A stretch of DNA of 64,000 bases from Mycobacterium sp. AT1 (GTDB lineage Bacteria > Actinomycetota > Actinomycetes > Mycobacteriales > Mycobacteriaceae). Location: contig NZ_MVOC01000002.1 in assembly GCF_002043095.1 (NCBI RefSeq), positions 1 through 64,000 of the forward strand, given 5' to 3'. The position numbers were made by a program, and so were the translations under genes. Of this stretch, positions 31,806 through 40,612 are shown piece by piece (position 1 is the first letter of the stretch; every line of letters begins with the position of its first letter). The notes beneath the pieces are model-generated. The model saw only the letters and a list, made by a program, of their open reading frames with translations. It ran no database searches and was not told the DNA's origin.

Positions 31806-33080
31806 TCACCGCTCTGCCAGTGCGGGCGCCTGGTAGGCGAAATAGCTTCGTTGGATGGCGATTTGGTCGGCGAGGTACTTGGCGTCGTGCCAGACACCCC
31901 AGATGAAGCTCGATCCTCGACGGGACTGCCAGGGCAGGCCGAGGAAGTAGATTCCCGGCTCGGTCGAGACGCCACGTTGGTGCCGCGGTCTGCCGTTCTC
32001 GTCGAAGGCGTCGACCTGCAGCCACCCGTAGTCGAAGGCGAAACCGACGGCCCAGATGATCGACGTGATGCCGGCAGCGGCGAGGTCGACCGATCCGATG
32101 GGGTTGGTCATGCACTCCGGGTCTGGGCCGAAGACCCGCGCCTGCGGTTCCTCGGGGAGGTCGACGCCGTTGCGGACGATGTACGCATCCGCCTCGTCGA
32201 GCATCGAAAGGTAGTTGGCGTCACCGCGTTCGATGTTCTCGCACAGATCCGGCGCGAAGGCCATCACGCCATCCTCGTACGGGCCTGCCATGCCAAGCAG
32301 CGTGATCCCGCTGGCGGCCAGATCGCGGAAGTCGACGGTGTGTCCGCCGTGCGCACCGCTCACCGCGATGGTGACGTGCTCGGCACCACGCGGCGGCGCC
32401 GCCATGTCCCATTTGCCCAAAACGCCCAGCCACCAACAGAAGTCACGACCGCGGTAGCTGCGCGGTGGACGGTCGTGCGGTCCGACCGCCAGATGGACGT
32501 CACGGCCGGCTTGGCGCAGCTCGTCGGCGATCTGCACCCCCGACGATCCCGCCCCGATGACCAGTACGCCACCGTCGGGCAGCTGCTGCGGGTTGTGATA
32601 GTCGCTGGAGTGGATTTGATGCAGACCGGCGGTCTCGGGGACCAGGGGTGGGATGACCGGCTTCTGGAACGCTCCGGTGGCGGCGACGACGAATCGCGCG
32701 TCGACGCTCCCGTCGGAGGTCTCGACGCGAAAACCCGCTCGGCCATCCATCTTTCGTACCGAGTACACCTCGACGCCGGTACGGATCGGCGCATCCACCT
32801 TGTCGGCATACGCGACGAGGTAGTCGGCGACTTCCTCCTTGCCCGCGAAGGCGTCGGGCGCGACGTCGAACTCCAGCCCGGGGAAGCGGTCGTGCCACGC
32901 GGGGCCGTTGGCCACCAGCGAGTCCCAGCGCCACGACCGCCAGCGCTCGGCTACTCGATCACGCTCGACGACGAGGTGCGGAATGCCTTGCGCTCCGAGG
33001 TGTTCGCTCATTGCGATCCCCGCTTGTCCCGCCCCTACGACGAGAACCTCGACTTCTTGGCTCGACAACTTGACCTCCAC
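31806..33080 (-). CDS. Flavin-containing monooxygenase-like FAD/NAD(P)-binding protein (CzcO-type)
   Basis: 424 residues. Two dinucleotide-binding motifs are visible: VLVVGAGQAGIAMSEHL for FAD and VLVIGAGSSGVQIADEL for NADPH, separated by AATGAFQKP and HSSDYHNPQQLP, the arrangement of class B flavin monooxygenases. ERWRSWRWDSLVANGP is typical of the CzcO-like branch. It probably hydroxylates a nitrogen or oxidises a soft nucleophile. GTG start with GGAGG just inside the coding region, so a later start is possible. It heads the minus-strand chain leading to aspA and is preceded by a CTGTACAG motif. Confidence 0.83.
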   Translation of the reverse strand: MEVKLSSQEVEVLVVGAGQAGIAMSEHLGAQGIPHLVVERDRVAERWRSWRWDSLVANGPAWHDRFPGLEFDVAPDAFAGKEEVADYLVAYADKVDAPIRTGVEVYSVRKMDGRAGFRVETSDGSVDARFVVAATGAFQKPVIPPLVPETAGLHQIHSSDYHNPQQLPDGGVLVIGAGSSGVQIADELRQAGRDVHLAVGPHDRPPRSYRGRDFCWWLGVLGKWDMAAPPRGAEHVTIAVSGAHGGHTVDFRDLAASGITLLGMAGPYEDGVMAFAPDLCENIERGDANYLSMLDEADAYIVRNGVDLPEEPQARVFGPDPECMTNPIGSVDLAAAGITSIIWAVGFAFDYGWLQVDAFDENGRPRHQRGVSTEPGIYFLGLPWQSRRGSSFIWGVWHDAKYLADQIAIQRSYFAYQAPALAER

Positions 33081-33129
33081 GGATTCACTGATCGTGCTCG
33101 GCCTCCATGGTTCAGCCCACCGCCTACAT

Positions 33130-33137
33130 CTGTACAG
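33130..33137. promoter_or_regulatory. CTGTACAG palindrome upstream of the monooxygenase operon
   Basis: The 8-bp palindrome CTGTACAG lies 50 bp before the monooxygenase start, in the gap behind the LysR gene. The same word occurs, extended by a second CTGTAC, in the LysR/aldehyde-dehydrogenase control region (34154-34167), suggesting a shared regulator. Confidence 0.4.
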
Positions 33138-33190
33138 CGCGTAGATCCGATGTACGGCATCGGGGAAATCGATCCTCGCAGCTCACGACG

Positions 33191-34102
33191 CTAGACGCCG
33201 GGTGGTCCCGCGAAGAGGCTGCGGCAGAGTTCGGCGATGACGCTGGCGCGCCGGGTGGGCCGGGCAGCCACGGCGTCGAGCAGGACGACCGTGAGGCTCG
33301 GCGGGTCACCGCTGAGCGGGACCGCGGCGACGGCGTGGCCGTCGAGTGCCACCGGCACCGCGGCGTGCAGGTTGAGAACGCAGTAGGCCAAACCGCGGCC
33401 GACCAGCGCCCGACACGTCTCCACCGTCGTCGACCGGTAGCGGATGTTTGGCGTGACACCGGCTGCGGCGAACACACTTTGGAAGTAGTCGCGACTGTGC
33501 GGAAGGTCGAGCAGAACCATGGGATCGTCGGCCAGTTCGGCCAGGTCGACGCTCTCGCGCTTGGCGAAGCGATGGTCTCCGGCCACCAGCACGTACGGCG
33601 GCAGCATGAACAGCGGCCACCGCTTGAGGCGGGTGTCGGCGACAAGGTCGTAGCCGATGCCCAGCTCGAACGTGCCGTTGGCGACGCCCTCCGCGAGATC
33701 GGCGAGGTCGACTTCGGTGGTGTTCAGGTGGAGTTTCGGCAGCTTCTCGGCGGCCGCGGCCAAGAGTTCGGGCAGCAGATACGGGGCGACCACCTCGAAG
33801 CAACCGATCGACAGCGTTCCGCTGAGCGAGGTCCCCAAACCCTGTGCCACCGCCCGCAAATCGGCCGCGGAAGCCAGAAGTTGGCGACTGGCCACCAGCA
33901 GTTCCTTGCCGGCCGGCGTCAGGCTGATTCCCCTGGCGTGATGGCGTACGAGCAGTTGCACCGACAACGCGTTCTCCAGGTCGGCAAGAGCTGCGGACAT
34001 CGCCGACTGCGACAGGTGTACCGATGCCGCTGCGCGGGTGACGCTGCCCGCCTCTGCGACGGCGACGAAGTATTCGAGTTGTCGCAGCGTGTAATCGGAC
34101 AC
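33191..34102 (-). CDS. LysR-family transcriptional regulator
   Basis: 303 residues. The HTH at about 1-60 (LRQLEYFVAVAEAGSVTRAAASVHLSQSAMSAALADLENAL) is followed by a substrate-binding domain with LSIGCFEVVAPYLLPELL. It is divergent from the aldehyde dehydrogenase gene with a 130-bp intergenic region and lies upstream of the monooxygenase operon on the same strand, so it is placed to regulate both sides. GTG start. LysR proteins typically activate catabolic genes in response to a pathway intermediate. Confidence 0.9.
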   Translation of the reverse strand: MSDYTLRQLEYFVAVAEAGSVTRAAASVHLSQSAMSAALADLENALSVQLLVRHHARGISLTPAGKELLVASRQLLASAADLRAVAQGLGTSLSGTLSIGCFEVVAPYLLPELLAAAAEKLPKLHLNTTEVDLADLAEGVANGTFELGIGYDLVADTRLKRWPLFMLPPYVLVAGDHRFAKRESVDLAELADDPMVLLDLPHSRDYFQSVFAAAGVTPNIRYRSTTVETCRALVGRGLAYCVLNLHAAVPVALDGHAVAAVPLSGDPPSLTVVLLDAVAARPTRRASVIAELCRSLFAGPPGV

Positions 34103-34153
34103 TTCGCGGCCTCCTGCATCAGGTAAACCGATCCTACGGTTCGGAAAGACCGG

Positions 34154-34167
34154 CTGTACAGCTGTAC
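34154..34167. promoter_or_regulatory. CTGTACAG/CTGTAC palindromic site between LysR and aldehyde dehydrogenase genes
   Basis: CTGTACAG is followed directly by CTGTAC; together they contain the perfect 12-bp palindrome GTACAGCTGTAC (34156-34167). It is centred about 60 bp from the LysR start and 70 bp from the aldehyde dehydrogenase start, the normal location of a LysR-type operator. Confidence 0.45.
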
Positions 34168-34232
34168 TGCTTCATTGCAGGGTGGAACCGACAACGCGGC
34201 CCTTCGGTCGCGGCGGCGAAGGAGACCACCAG

Positions 34233-35726
34233 ATGACCACTGCAGCAGCCCAGCCCGCGACCCTGGCCGAGTGGACCCGCTCCGCCGCAGACGTGCGGCC
34301 ACGCGACGGCATCTTCGTCGACGGCGAGTTTCGGCCCGCCGAGTCCGGCGCCACCTTCGACAGCGTCAACCCCGCCACGGGCACCGTGATCGCCGCCGTG
34401 GCGTCGGCTCAGGCCGCGGACGTCGACCTCGCGGTCACCTCGGCCCGCCACGCCTTCGACGACGGCGGGTGGTCGCGCAGTTCGATCAGTGAGCGCAAGG
34501 GAGTCCTGCTGCGCCTCGCGGCACTGATCGACGAGCACCGGGTTGAACTTGCGCTCCTCGATTCGATGGACATGGGCAAGCTGGTCTCCGAGGCCTTCAC
34601 CGTCGACGTGCCATCGGCCGCAGGACTCTTCGCCTACTACGGCGAGGCCCTCGACAAGGTCAACGGCGAGATCGCACCCACCGAACCGGGGAATCTCGCG
34701 CTCGTCACCCGCGAGCCGCTCGGTGTCGTCGGCGCGGTGACCCCGTGGAACTTCCCGCTCGACCTCGCCGTGTGGAAGGTCGCGCCGGCGCTCGCCGCCG
34801 GAAACTCCGTGGTGCTCAAGCCTTCCGAACGCGCGCCGCTGTCCTCGCTGCGGCTGGCGGAACTGGCAGTCGAGGCCGGCCTTCCCAGCGGCGTGTTCAA
34901 CGTCGTCCCCGGCCTTGGCCAGACCGCAGGCGCCGCGCTTGGCCTGCACCCCGACGTCGACGTCCTCGCGTTCACCGGATCGACCGCCACCGGCAAGCAG
35001 TTCCTGCGTTACGCCGCGGACTCCAACATGAAGCAGGTCTGGCTGGAATGCGGCGGCAAGAGTCCGAATCTGGTGTTCGCCGACGCCGACCTCGACGCAG
35101 CCGTCGAGAAGGCGCTCTTCGGCGCGTTCTACAACCAGGGCGCCGTGTGCTCGTCCAATTCCCGACTGCTGGTGCAGAAGTCGATCGCCGACGAGTTCGT
35201 CGCCGACCTCATCGCCCGCGCCGCCACGATGTCCCCGGGCAATCCGCTGGATCCGACGGCAGTGCAGGGCGCGATCGTGGACGCCGACCACACCGACCGC
35301 GTCCTCGGATTCGTCGACCGCGCCCGTGCCTACGCCGACGTCCGAGTTGGCGGGCAGCGGGTCGGCGACGGCTGCTTCGTCGAACCGACCGTCGTCACTG
35401 GCCTCGGCCCGACCGACGAACTGGTCACCGACGAAGTGTTCGGCCCGGTGCTCGCCGTGCAGACCTTCGACGACGAGGACCAGGCGATCCGGATGGCGAA
35501 CGACAGCGCCTACGGCCTGGCCGCCTCGGTGTGGACCACCGACCTGCGCCGCGCACACACGGTCGCCGCCGCGCTGCGAGCCGGCACGGTGTCGGTCAAC
35601 ACCGTCGACGCGCTGAGCGCTCAGACGCCGTTCGGCGGCTTCAAGCAATCCGGGTTCGGCCGCGATCTGTCCCTGCACGCGCTGGACAAGTACACCGGAC
35701 TCAAGACCACGTGGATCGCCTTCTAG
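34233..35726 (+). CDS. Aldehyde dehydrogenase (PuuC-like, gamma-aminobutyraldehyde type)
   Basis: 497 residues, ATG with AAGGAG eight bases upstream. Catalytic residues are Asn173 (PWNFPLD), Lys196, Glu272 (WLECGGKSPN) and Cys306 (NQGAVCSSNS); the NAD-binding TGSTATGK is at about 248-255. The stretch SNMKQVWLECGGKSPNLVF closely recalls PuuC and related omega-aminoaldehyde dehydrogenases, which finish polyamine and amino-alcohol breakdown. Beside LysR, a GMC oxidoreductase and the transaminase/deacetylase genes it fits an amine degradation role. Its stop codon overlaps that of the convergent GMC gene. Confidence 0.9.
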   Translation: MTTAAAQPATLAEWTRSAADVRPRDGIFVDGEFRPAESGATFDSVNPATGTVIAAVASAQAADVDLAVTSARHAFDDGGWSRSSISERKGVLLRLAALIDEHRVELALLDSMDMGKLVSEAFTVDVPSAAGLFAYYGEALDKVNGEIAPTEPGNLALVTREPLGVVGAVTPWNFPLDLAVWKVAPALAAGNSVVLKPSERAPLSSLRLAELAVEAGLPSGVFNVVPGLGQTAGAALGLHPDVDVLAFTGSTATGKQFLRYAADSNMKQVWLECGGKSPNLVFADADLDAAVEKALFGAFYNQGAVCSSNSRLLVQKSIADEFVADLIARAATMSPGNPLDPTAVQGAIVDADHTDRVLGFVDRARAYADVRVGGQRVGDGCFVEPTVVTGLGPTDELVTDEVFGPVLAVQTFDDEDQAIRMANDSAYGLAASVWTTDLRRAHTVAAALRAGTVSVNTVDALSAQTPFGGFKQSGFGRDLSLHALDKYTGLKTTWIAF

Positions 35727-37276
35727 GAGAGGGCGATCAGCCGGCCGGCGTCCTCGGCGATCAGGTCGCAGGCCCGCTCGGCGACGGTCATGATCGTTCC
35801 CACCGGGTTCACCGACGGGATGGTCGGGAAGATCGAGGCGTCGACGACCCGCAACCCCGCGACGCCACGCACGCGGAGTCGCGAATCCAGCACGGCCATC
35901 GGGTCGTCCGCAGCGCCCATCCGGCACGTCCCCGACACGTGGTAGACGGTCTGGTGCGTCGCACGCAGCGGTGCCGACAGTTCGTCGTCGGTGGTCAGGT
36001 GGGCGCCGGGGAAGACCTCCCGACCGATCCAGTCCGACATCGGCGACTGTGCGGCGATCCGCCGCGCCAGCCTGACGCCGGCGATCAGGGTCGCCTCGTC
36101 GACGCCGTCGGGATCGGTGAAGTAGCCGTAGTCGATGCTCGGCGCGGCAGCGGCGTCGTCGGTCGTGATCCAGACCCGCCCCCGGCTCTTGGGCTTCGCG
36201 ACGTTGGGCGCGATCGACACGATGCGCTCCGGCAGTTCCGTCCCGTAGGTGACGGCATGGTCGGCGACGGCCTCGACGGGGAAGTGCATCAACACGTCGG
36301 GCCGTGCGGGGCCGTCGTCGTGCAGTCGAATGGCTGCCCCCGCGTCCCAGCCGGTGGCGCAGGTACTCGGGACCTCGCGCCGCGCCTCCCACACGATCAA
36401 CCCCTCGGCGTGGTCCATCAGGTTCTCTCCGACACCCGGGCTGTCGACGACTACCTCGACGCCGGCATCGGCGAGAACCGTCGCCGGGCCAATACCGGAC
36501 AACTGCAACAACTTCGGCGTGTCGACGGCTCCGCAGCACAGCACCGTCTCGCGGCCGGCCCGCAGCTCGGACTCCTCACCGTCGCCGTCACGCACCAGAA
36601 CGCCGACCGCCCGTCCGTTCTCGACGAGCACCTTCACCGCCTGCAAGCCGTGCCGGACACGTAGGTTCGGGCGGGTGCGGATGGCGTCGTGCAGGTAGTG
36701 CACCGACGTCGAGGAACGCAGATGCGTCTCCGGGGTGTATCCGATCTCGAAGAAGCCGGCGCCCCTGCCGGTTTCGGCGAAGTCGGGATCGCTGTTCCAG
36801 GCGGTGCGCGCAGGCAGGTCGAGGGCCGCCCTCGCCGAGGTGACGACGTCGGCCACGTACGGGTTCTGGTCAACGGTCGACACCGGCGTGATGGGTGCCG
36901 CGATGCGCTCGTAGTACCGGTTCACCGTCGCCGCGTCCCAGCCGTCGGCGCCAAGGGCGGCCCATTCGTCGAGGTCGGCGGGCAACGGACGCCACGTGAT
37001 CATGGTGTTCGCCGTCGAACAGCCGCCGAGAATGCGCATCCTGGCCTGCCTGATGTGCGAGTTGCCGCGCTGCTGGGCGATGCTGCGGTAGTCGAGGTCG
37101 TACTCACCCTCGAGCATCTCCGCCCACCGCCGAATGTCCAGTGCGCGTGGTTCGTCGGCGTCGGTGGGGCCCGGTTCGACGACGGTCACCGTCACGCCGG
37201 GATCCTCGGACAGCCGGGCGGCGACGATGCATCCGGCGGTGCCGCCGCCGACGATCAGGTAGTCCGCGTCCGTCAC
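35723..37276 (-). CDS. GMC-family FAD oxidoreductase (choline/alcohol dehydrogenase type)
   Basis: 517 residues from the GTG at 37274-37276. FAD motif YLIVGGGTAGCIVAARLSED at about 5-24, GGCSTANTM loop, and the C-terminal active-site His (YHVSGTCRMG) and Asn (SVNPVGTIMTVAERA) are present. The family oxidises primary alcohols, such as choline or aromatic or aliphatic alcohols, to aldehydes. It overlaps the NCS1 permease gene by 4 bp and is probably cotranscribed with it. The aldehyde produced could be passed to the convergent aldehyde dehydrogenase. Confidence 0.88.
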   Translation of the reverse strand: MTDADYLIVGGGTAGCIVAARLSEDPGVTVTVVEPGPTDADEPRALDIRRWAEMLEGEYDLDYRSIAQQRGNSHIRQARMRILGGCSTANTMITWRPLPADLDEWAALGADGWDAATVNRYYERIAAPITPVSTVDQNPYVADVVTSARAALDLPARTAWNSDPDFAETGRGAGFFEIGYTPETHLRSSTSVHYLHDAIRTRPNLRVRHGLQAVKVLVENGRAVGVLVRDGDGEESELRAGRETVLCCGAVDTPKLLQLSGIGPATVLADAGVEVVVDSPGVGENLMDHAEGLIVWEARREVPSTCATGWDAGAAIRLHDDGPARPDVLMHFPVEAVADHAVTYGTELPERIVSIAPNVAKPKSRGRVWITTDDAAAAPSIDYGYFTDPDGVDEATLIAGVRLARRIAAQSPMSDWIGREVFPGAHLTTDDELSAPLRATHQTVYHVSGTCRMGAADDPMAVLDSRLRVRGVAGLRVVDASIFPTIPSVNPVGTIMTVAERACDLIAEDAGRLIALS

Positions 37277-38676
37277 GCGACGGATTCCTGCTGGCGCACG
37301 AGGGGCGCCGTGGCGATGCGGGGCTTCATCAAGACGTAGTAGAGCGGGCAGATGACGGCCAAGCCGACGATCCAGGAGACGTCGACTCCGCCGATCGCGG
37401 AGGCGACGAAACCGGTGAACAGGGCCGTGGACAGGAAGGGGATCTGCACCAGGATTCCTGCGAAGTAGCAGCCGATGGCCACCCAGTTGAAGCGGCCGTA
37501 CCGCCCGCCGTCGCGTTCGAACAACGCGTCGATGTCGTAGTCGCCGTGGCGCAGCAGGTAGTAGTCGACGAGGTTCACCGCAGTCCACGGGATGAGGACG
37601 CAAAGCAGCAGGGCCAAGAAGCTAGCGTAGTTGGCGAGGAAGTCGTCGGCACTGACCAGTGCGGGGATCAGGGCGATGACGAAGAGCACCACTGACACCA
37701 CTGCGCGGCTTCCGGCTCCGGGGTGCCACTTCGGAAAGACGTTCTGGCCGACGGTGATCGTCGACAACGTGCCGCAGTAGAGGTTCATGGCGTTCGTCGC
37801 GGTGATGCCGATGGCGAAGATCGCGAAGACCCCCGTGCTGACACCGTGGGTCAACGCGGACAGGCCGTCCATGGTGTCGTCGTCCGGCAGCGCCGCGCCA
37901 ACCAGCACACCGAGGAGCATGGGCAAGACCGAGCCGAGGACGCAGCCAGAGTAGGTGCCCCAGAACGCGGCCCGCTGGCCGGTGTCGCGCGGCATATACC
38001 TGGTGTAGTCGGAAACGTATGGTGCATAGGCGATCTGCCACAGGGCAGCCACCGACAAGGTCGCCATGAAGCCGGCCCACGAGAAGCCGTCGGTGTGCCA
38101 CGTTCCGTCCGGCACGCCGTTGACTCCGACGATCCAGACGAACGCGACGAGTAGCGCGCCGCCAGCGACGATGGAAAGCACCGCGGTCACGCGGTGGATG
38201 AGCCGGTAGCCGACCATCGTTGCCACCACGCTGATCAGTCCGATGATGACGATGGACCAATTCGGCGGCAGCCCGGTGACCTTGGCCAGCGCCTGGCCGC
38301 CGAGCACGGCGTTGGACGCGAAGAAGCCCAGGTACATGAACACGACCAGCACGACGACGAGAAGGCTTCCGTAGGAGCCGAACTGGGCGCGGGTCTGCAG
38401 CATTTGCGGCACCCCCATTTGCGGACCCTGGGCGGCGTGCAGGGCCATCACGACGGCGCCGATCACGTTGCCGAGCACCACCGACAACGCGCCGGCCCAC
38501 AGCGGCAGCCCGAACACGGTGGTGGCGAGCGCTCCGGTGATGATCGTCAACAACATGATGTTGGATCCGAACCACACGGTGAAGAGGTCGCGGGCTCGAC
38601 CGTGACGTTCGTCTACCGGAATGTGCTCGATTGTCCTGCGCTCGACGGCGTCGGGGCTGGGGACGGGTGCAGTCAT
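37273..38676 (-). CDS. NCS1-family permease (cytosine/purine/allantoin/thiamine-type)
   Basis: 467 residues with about 12 membrane helices. The N-terminal stretch VWFGSNIMLLTIITGALATTVFGLPLW and the segment IAYAPYVSDYTRYMP are diagnostic of NCS1 nucleobase-cation symporters. It imports a nucleobase, hydantoin, vitamin or related nitrogen compound. The ATG is at 38674-38676; the following gene (GMC oxidoreductase) overlaps by 4 bp, which suggests that the transported compound, or one carried with it, is an alcohol oxidised by that enzyme. Confidence 0.9.
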   Translation of the reverse strand: MTAPVPSPDAVERRTIEHIPVDERHGRARDLFTVWFGSNIMLLTIITGALATTVFGLPLWAGALSVVLGNVIGAVVMALHAAQGPQMGVPQMLQTRAQFGSYGSLLVVVLVVFMYLGFFASNAVLGGQALAKVTGLPPNWSIVIIGLISVVATMVGYRLIHRVTAVLSIVAGGALLVAFVWIVGVNGVPDGTWHTDGFSWAGFMATLSVAALWQIAYAPYVSDYTRYMPRDTGQRAAFWGTYSGCVLGSVLPMLLGVLVGAALPDDDTMDGLSALTHGVSTGVFAIFAIGITATNAMNLYCGTLSTITVGQNVFPKWHPGAGSRAVVSVVLFVIALIPALVSADDFLANYASFLALLLCVLIPWTAVNLVDYYLLRHGDYDIDALFERDGGRYGRFNWVAIGCYFAGILVQIPFLSTALFTGFVASAIGGVDVSWIVGLAVICPLYYVLMKPRIATAPLVRQQESVA

Positions 38677-38742
38677 GGGTTCCGACTTTCGACGACGGCG
38701 GTTTTCGCGAGGTGGTGACCTCGATCACCCGAGTATTGATGG

Positions 38743-38805
38743 CCTGCTAGGACAGGTAAATCACAAAGAACCGGGCAATTGCATCGGTTTTTGAGATCTA
38801 GCAGG
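38743..38805. repeat. 8-bp inverted repeat in the gap between NCS1 and APC permease genes
   Basis: CCTGCTAG (38743-38750) and CTAGCAGG (38798-38805) are perfect inverted copies 47 bases apart in a 129-bp intergenic gap. The right copy abuts the stop codon of the APC gene. It could be an operator pair for the NCS1/GMC unit or part of an mRNA stem. Confidence 0.35.
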
Positions 38806-40371
38806 TCAGATGCCTGCTCGCCCCTGTTCGACGACCAGCGCGGACGGTTCCCGCGCCAACGGGCTCCGATCACTGCGCCGGACCTCCACCCGCAGCGGCT
38901 TGGCCGTCAGGTAGCCCACGATCCCCAACGCCGCCAGGGCTGCAAGGGTGCCAAGGGTGAAGAGCTCGAACACCCACATGCTGACGCCCCACGTCTCCTC
39001 GAAGTCGTAGTCGAGGCCGAACAGCCGGTCGAGCGTGCCGGGAAACACGGCCACCCAGCTGCCGAGCGCCACCCAGGCGAAGCACAGCGCACCCATGGCT
39101 CGGAACACGTTGTCCGAGACCGGCACCTTGAACGGCCGGACCACGTCGGGGAACGCCGTACGCAGACGCACCGCGGCAGGAATCGAGATCAGGTAGCTCA
39201 GGAGGAACGTCGACACCGAAATGGTCAGCACCACACCGAAGACCGCAGCGGCCGAACCTTGCACCGCCATCGCGGCCAGCATGAAGACCGTGCCGACCAC
39301 ACCGGACATCAGGTTGACGCGCAGCGGCGTCCCCAACTTCGGATGAAATCGGCCGAAGAACCCACCGAAGAACGCGCCGTCGGCTGCGGCCATCGCCTGC
39401 ATCCGGTCGCTGATGATCATCCAGGCGGCACCTTGGGTCATCAACACCAGCGCGAAGACGATTCCGCTCACCGTCATCATGACCGGGGCGGCCGAGCCGT
39501 AGACGCCGAACACGGTGGCGACCGCCTCCATGAGACCGCCGATCCCGGTGATCTGGTCAGCCGGCACCACCAACAGGATGGCCGCGATCGGGAGCAGGTA
39601 TGCGGCGGCCGCGATCGCCGAGGAGCGTGCAATGGCGATCGGCACGTCGCGCGCCGGCTTCTTCATCTCTTCGGCCGCACTGTTTCCCGACTCGAACCCG
39701 AGGTAGGAGAACAGCAGCAGCGGCGTCACGCCGAGAAGGCCGGCGAGCGTCGGAGAGAAGTCACCAGCGGTCAGGCCCGCGAACCCGTTGCGTGCGGCGT
39801 ACATCCCCGCCGTCACGATGAAGATCACCAGGAACGAGATCTTCAGGATGGCGCCCACGTTCGGGATCCACTTGCCATGGCGCAGACTGACGACCGCTGC
39901 GAGCACCGTCATCCAGACGAACACGGTCTTGAAGAGGTAGTCGGTTGGCGATCCGTGCTCGAAGTGGACGACGTAGGTGCTGACCACCTCCGCAGCGATG
40001 AACGTGCAGGAGCCGCCCACCCATACGGGTTGCGTCACCCACGTCAACAACGAGGCCAACGCGGCGAGCGGTCGACCGAACGCGCGCCGCACCCAGACGT
40101 AGACGCCGCCCTCGTCGGTGAAGGTGCTGCCGATCTCGGCGAAGATCAGACCGTAGGGCAGCAGGAAGAAGACGGCGAGGACCAGCGCCCACGTGAACGT
40201 CTGCCCGCCGAAGCTCGACACCTGGCCGAGCACCTCGATCGACACCACGGCGGCGACGATGAGGAAGATGATGTCCAGTCGCCCGAGCGACTTTTGGAGA
40301 TTCTTGGTCTCGCTGGCGGCACGAGCGGTGCGCTCGCCCGCCCCTACTTCAATTGAGTTGCCTGAGGCCAT
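38806..40371 (-). CDS. APC-superfamily amino acid/polyamine permease
   Basis: 521 residues, about 12 membrane helices. The first helix (LGRLDIIFLIVAAVVSIEVLGQVSSFGG) and the later LLLFSYLGFESGNSAAEEMKKPARDVP are typical of APC transporters; the latter matches the conserved region between helices 6 and 7. It is likely an amino-acid or polyamine uptake system or antiporter. The neighbouring class III aminotransferase and deacetylase favour an amine substrate. The promoter region contains a perfect 15-bp palindrome at 40477-40491. Confidence 0.88.
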   Translation of the reverse strand: MASGNSIEVGAGERTARAASETKNLQKSLGRLDIIFLIVAAVVSIEVLGQVSSFGGQTFTWALVLAVFFLLPYGLIFAEIGSTFTDEGGVYVWVRRAFGRPLAALASLLTWVTQPVWVGGSCTFIAAEVVSTYVVHFEHGSPTDYLFKTVFVWMTVLAAVVSLRHGKWIPNVGAILKISFLVIFIVTAGMYAARNGFAGLTAGDFSPTLAGLLGVTPLLLFSYLGFESGNSAAEEMKKPARDVPIAIARSSAIAAAAYLLPIAAILLVVPADQITGIGGLMEAVATVFGVYGSAAPVMMTVSGIVFALVLMTQGAAWMIISDRMQAMAAADGAFFGGFFGRFHPKLGTPLRVNLMSGVVGTVFMLAAMAVQGSAAAVFGVVLTISVSTFLLSYLISIPAAVRLRTAFPDVVRPFKVPVSDNVFRAMGALCFAWVALGSWVAVFPGTLDRLFGLDYDFEETWGVSMWVFELFTLGTLAALAALGIVGYLTAKPLRVEVRRSDRSPLAREPSALVVEQGRAGI

Positions 40372-40476
40372 CTGTCGCGCCTTTGCTTGATTGGTCGGCG
40401 AGCGGTGCTGCTCCTGTGAGGTATGACACTGCGGGCAACACCGCGATCTGTAAAGGACGCTTTTCCTGATTAGAAG

Positions 40477-40491
40477 ATCGGATATTCCGAT
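40477..40491. promoter_or_regulatory. Palindrome upstream of the APC permease gene
   Basis: ATCGGA-TAT-TCCGAT is a perfect 6+3+6 inverted repeat about 105 bp before the permease start, in an AT-richer stretch than the surrounding DNA. It is a candidate operator. No second copy was noticed in the neighbouring promoters. Confidence 0.4.
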
Positions 40492-40564
40492 ACCGGTTGC
40501 AGCAGTGCATATTTGGCACCGGCCGCCCTAATGTACGACTTGAGTCCGTTGTTGAACAACACAA

Positions 40565-40595
40565 TTCGCCCGCACCCAAGTCGGGTGCGGGCGAA
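40565..40595 (-). terminator. Rho-independent-like terminator of the deacetylase/aminotransferase operon
   Basis: A perfect 13-bp stem (TTCGCCCGCACCC with GGGTGCGGGCGAA) closes a 5-base loop, 18 bases after the aminotransferase stop. On the minus strand it is followed by TTGTGTTGTTC, a T-rich but not pure-T tail. Strong GC-rich hairpins with degenerate tails are normal for mycobacteria. Confidence 0.75.
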
Positions 40596-40612
40596 CGGTA
40601 CGTGTCGGCTGG

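Noticed and set aside
34134..36539. 801-codon minus-strand open frame
   Set aside because: Runs antisense to the aldehyde dehydrogenase and out of phase with the GMC gene; no motif and skewed composition.
38779..40356. 525-codon plus-strand open frame across the APC permease gene
   Set aside because: Antisense to a clear 12-helix permease; its translation is a charged Arg/Glu/His-rich sequence without domains.
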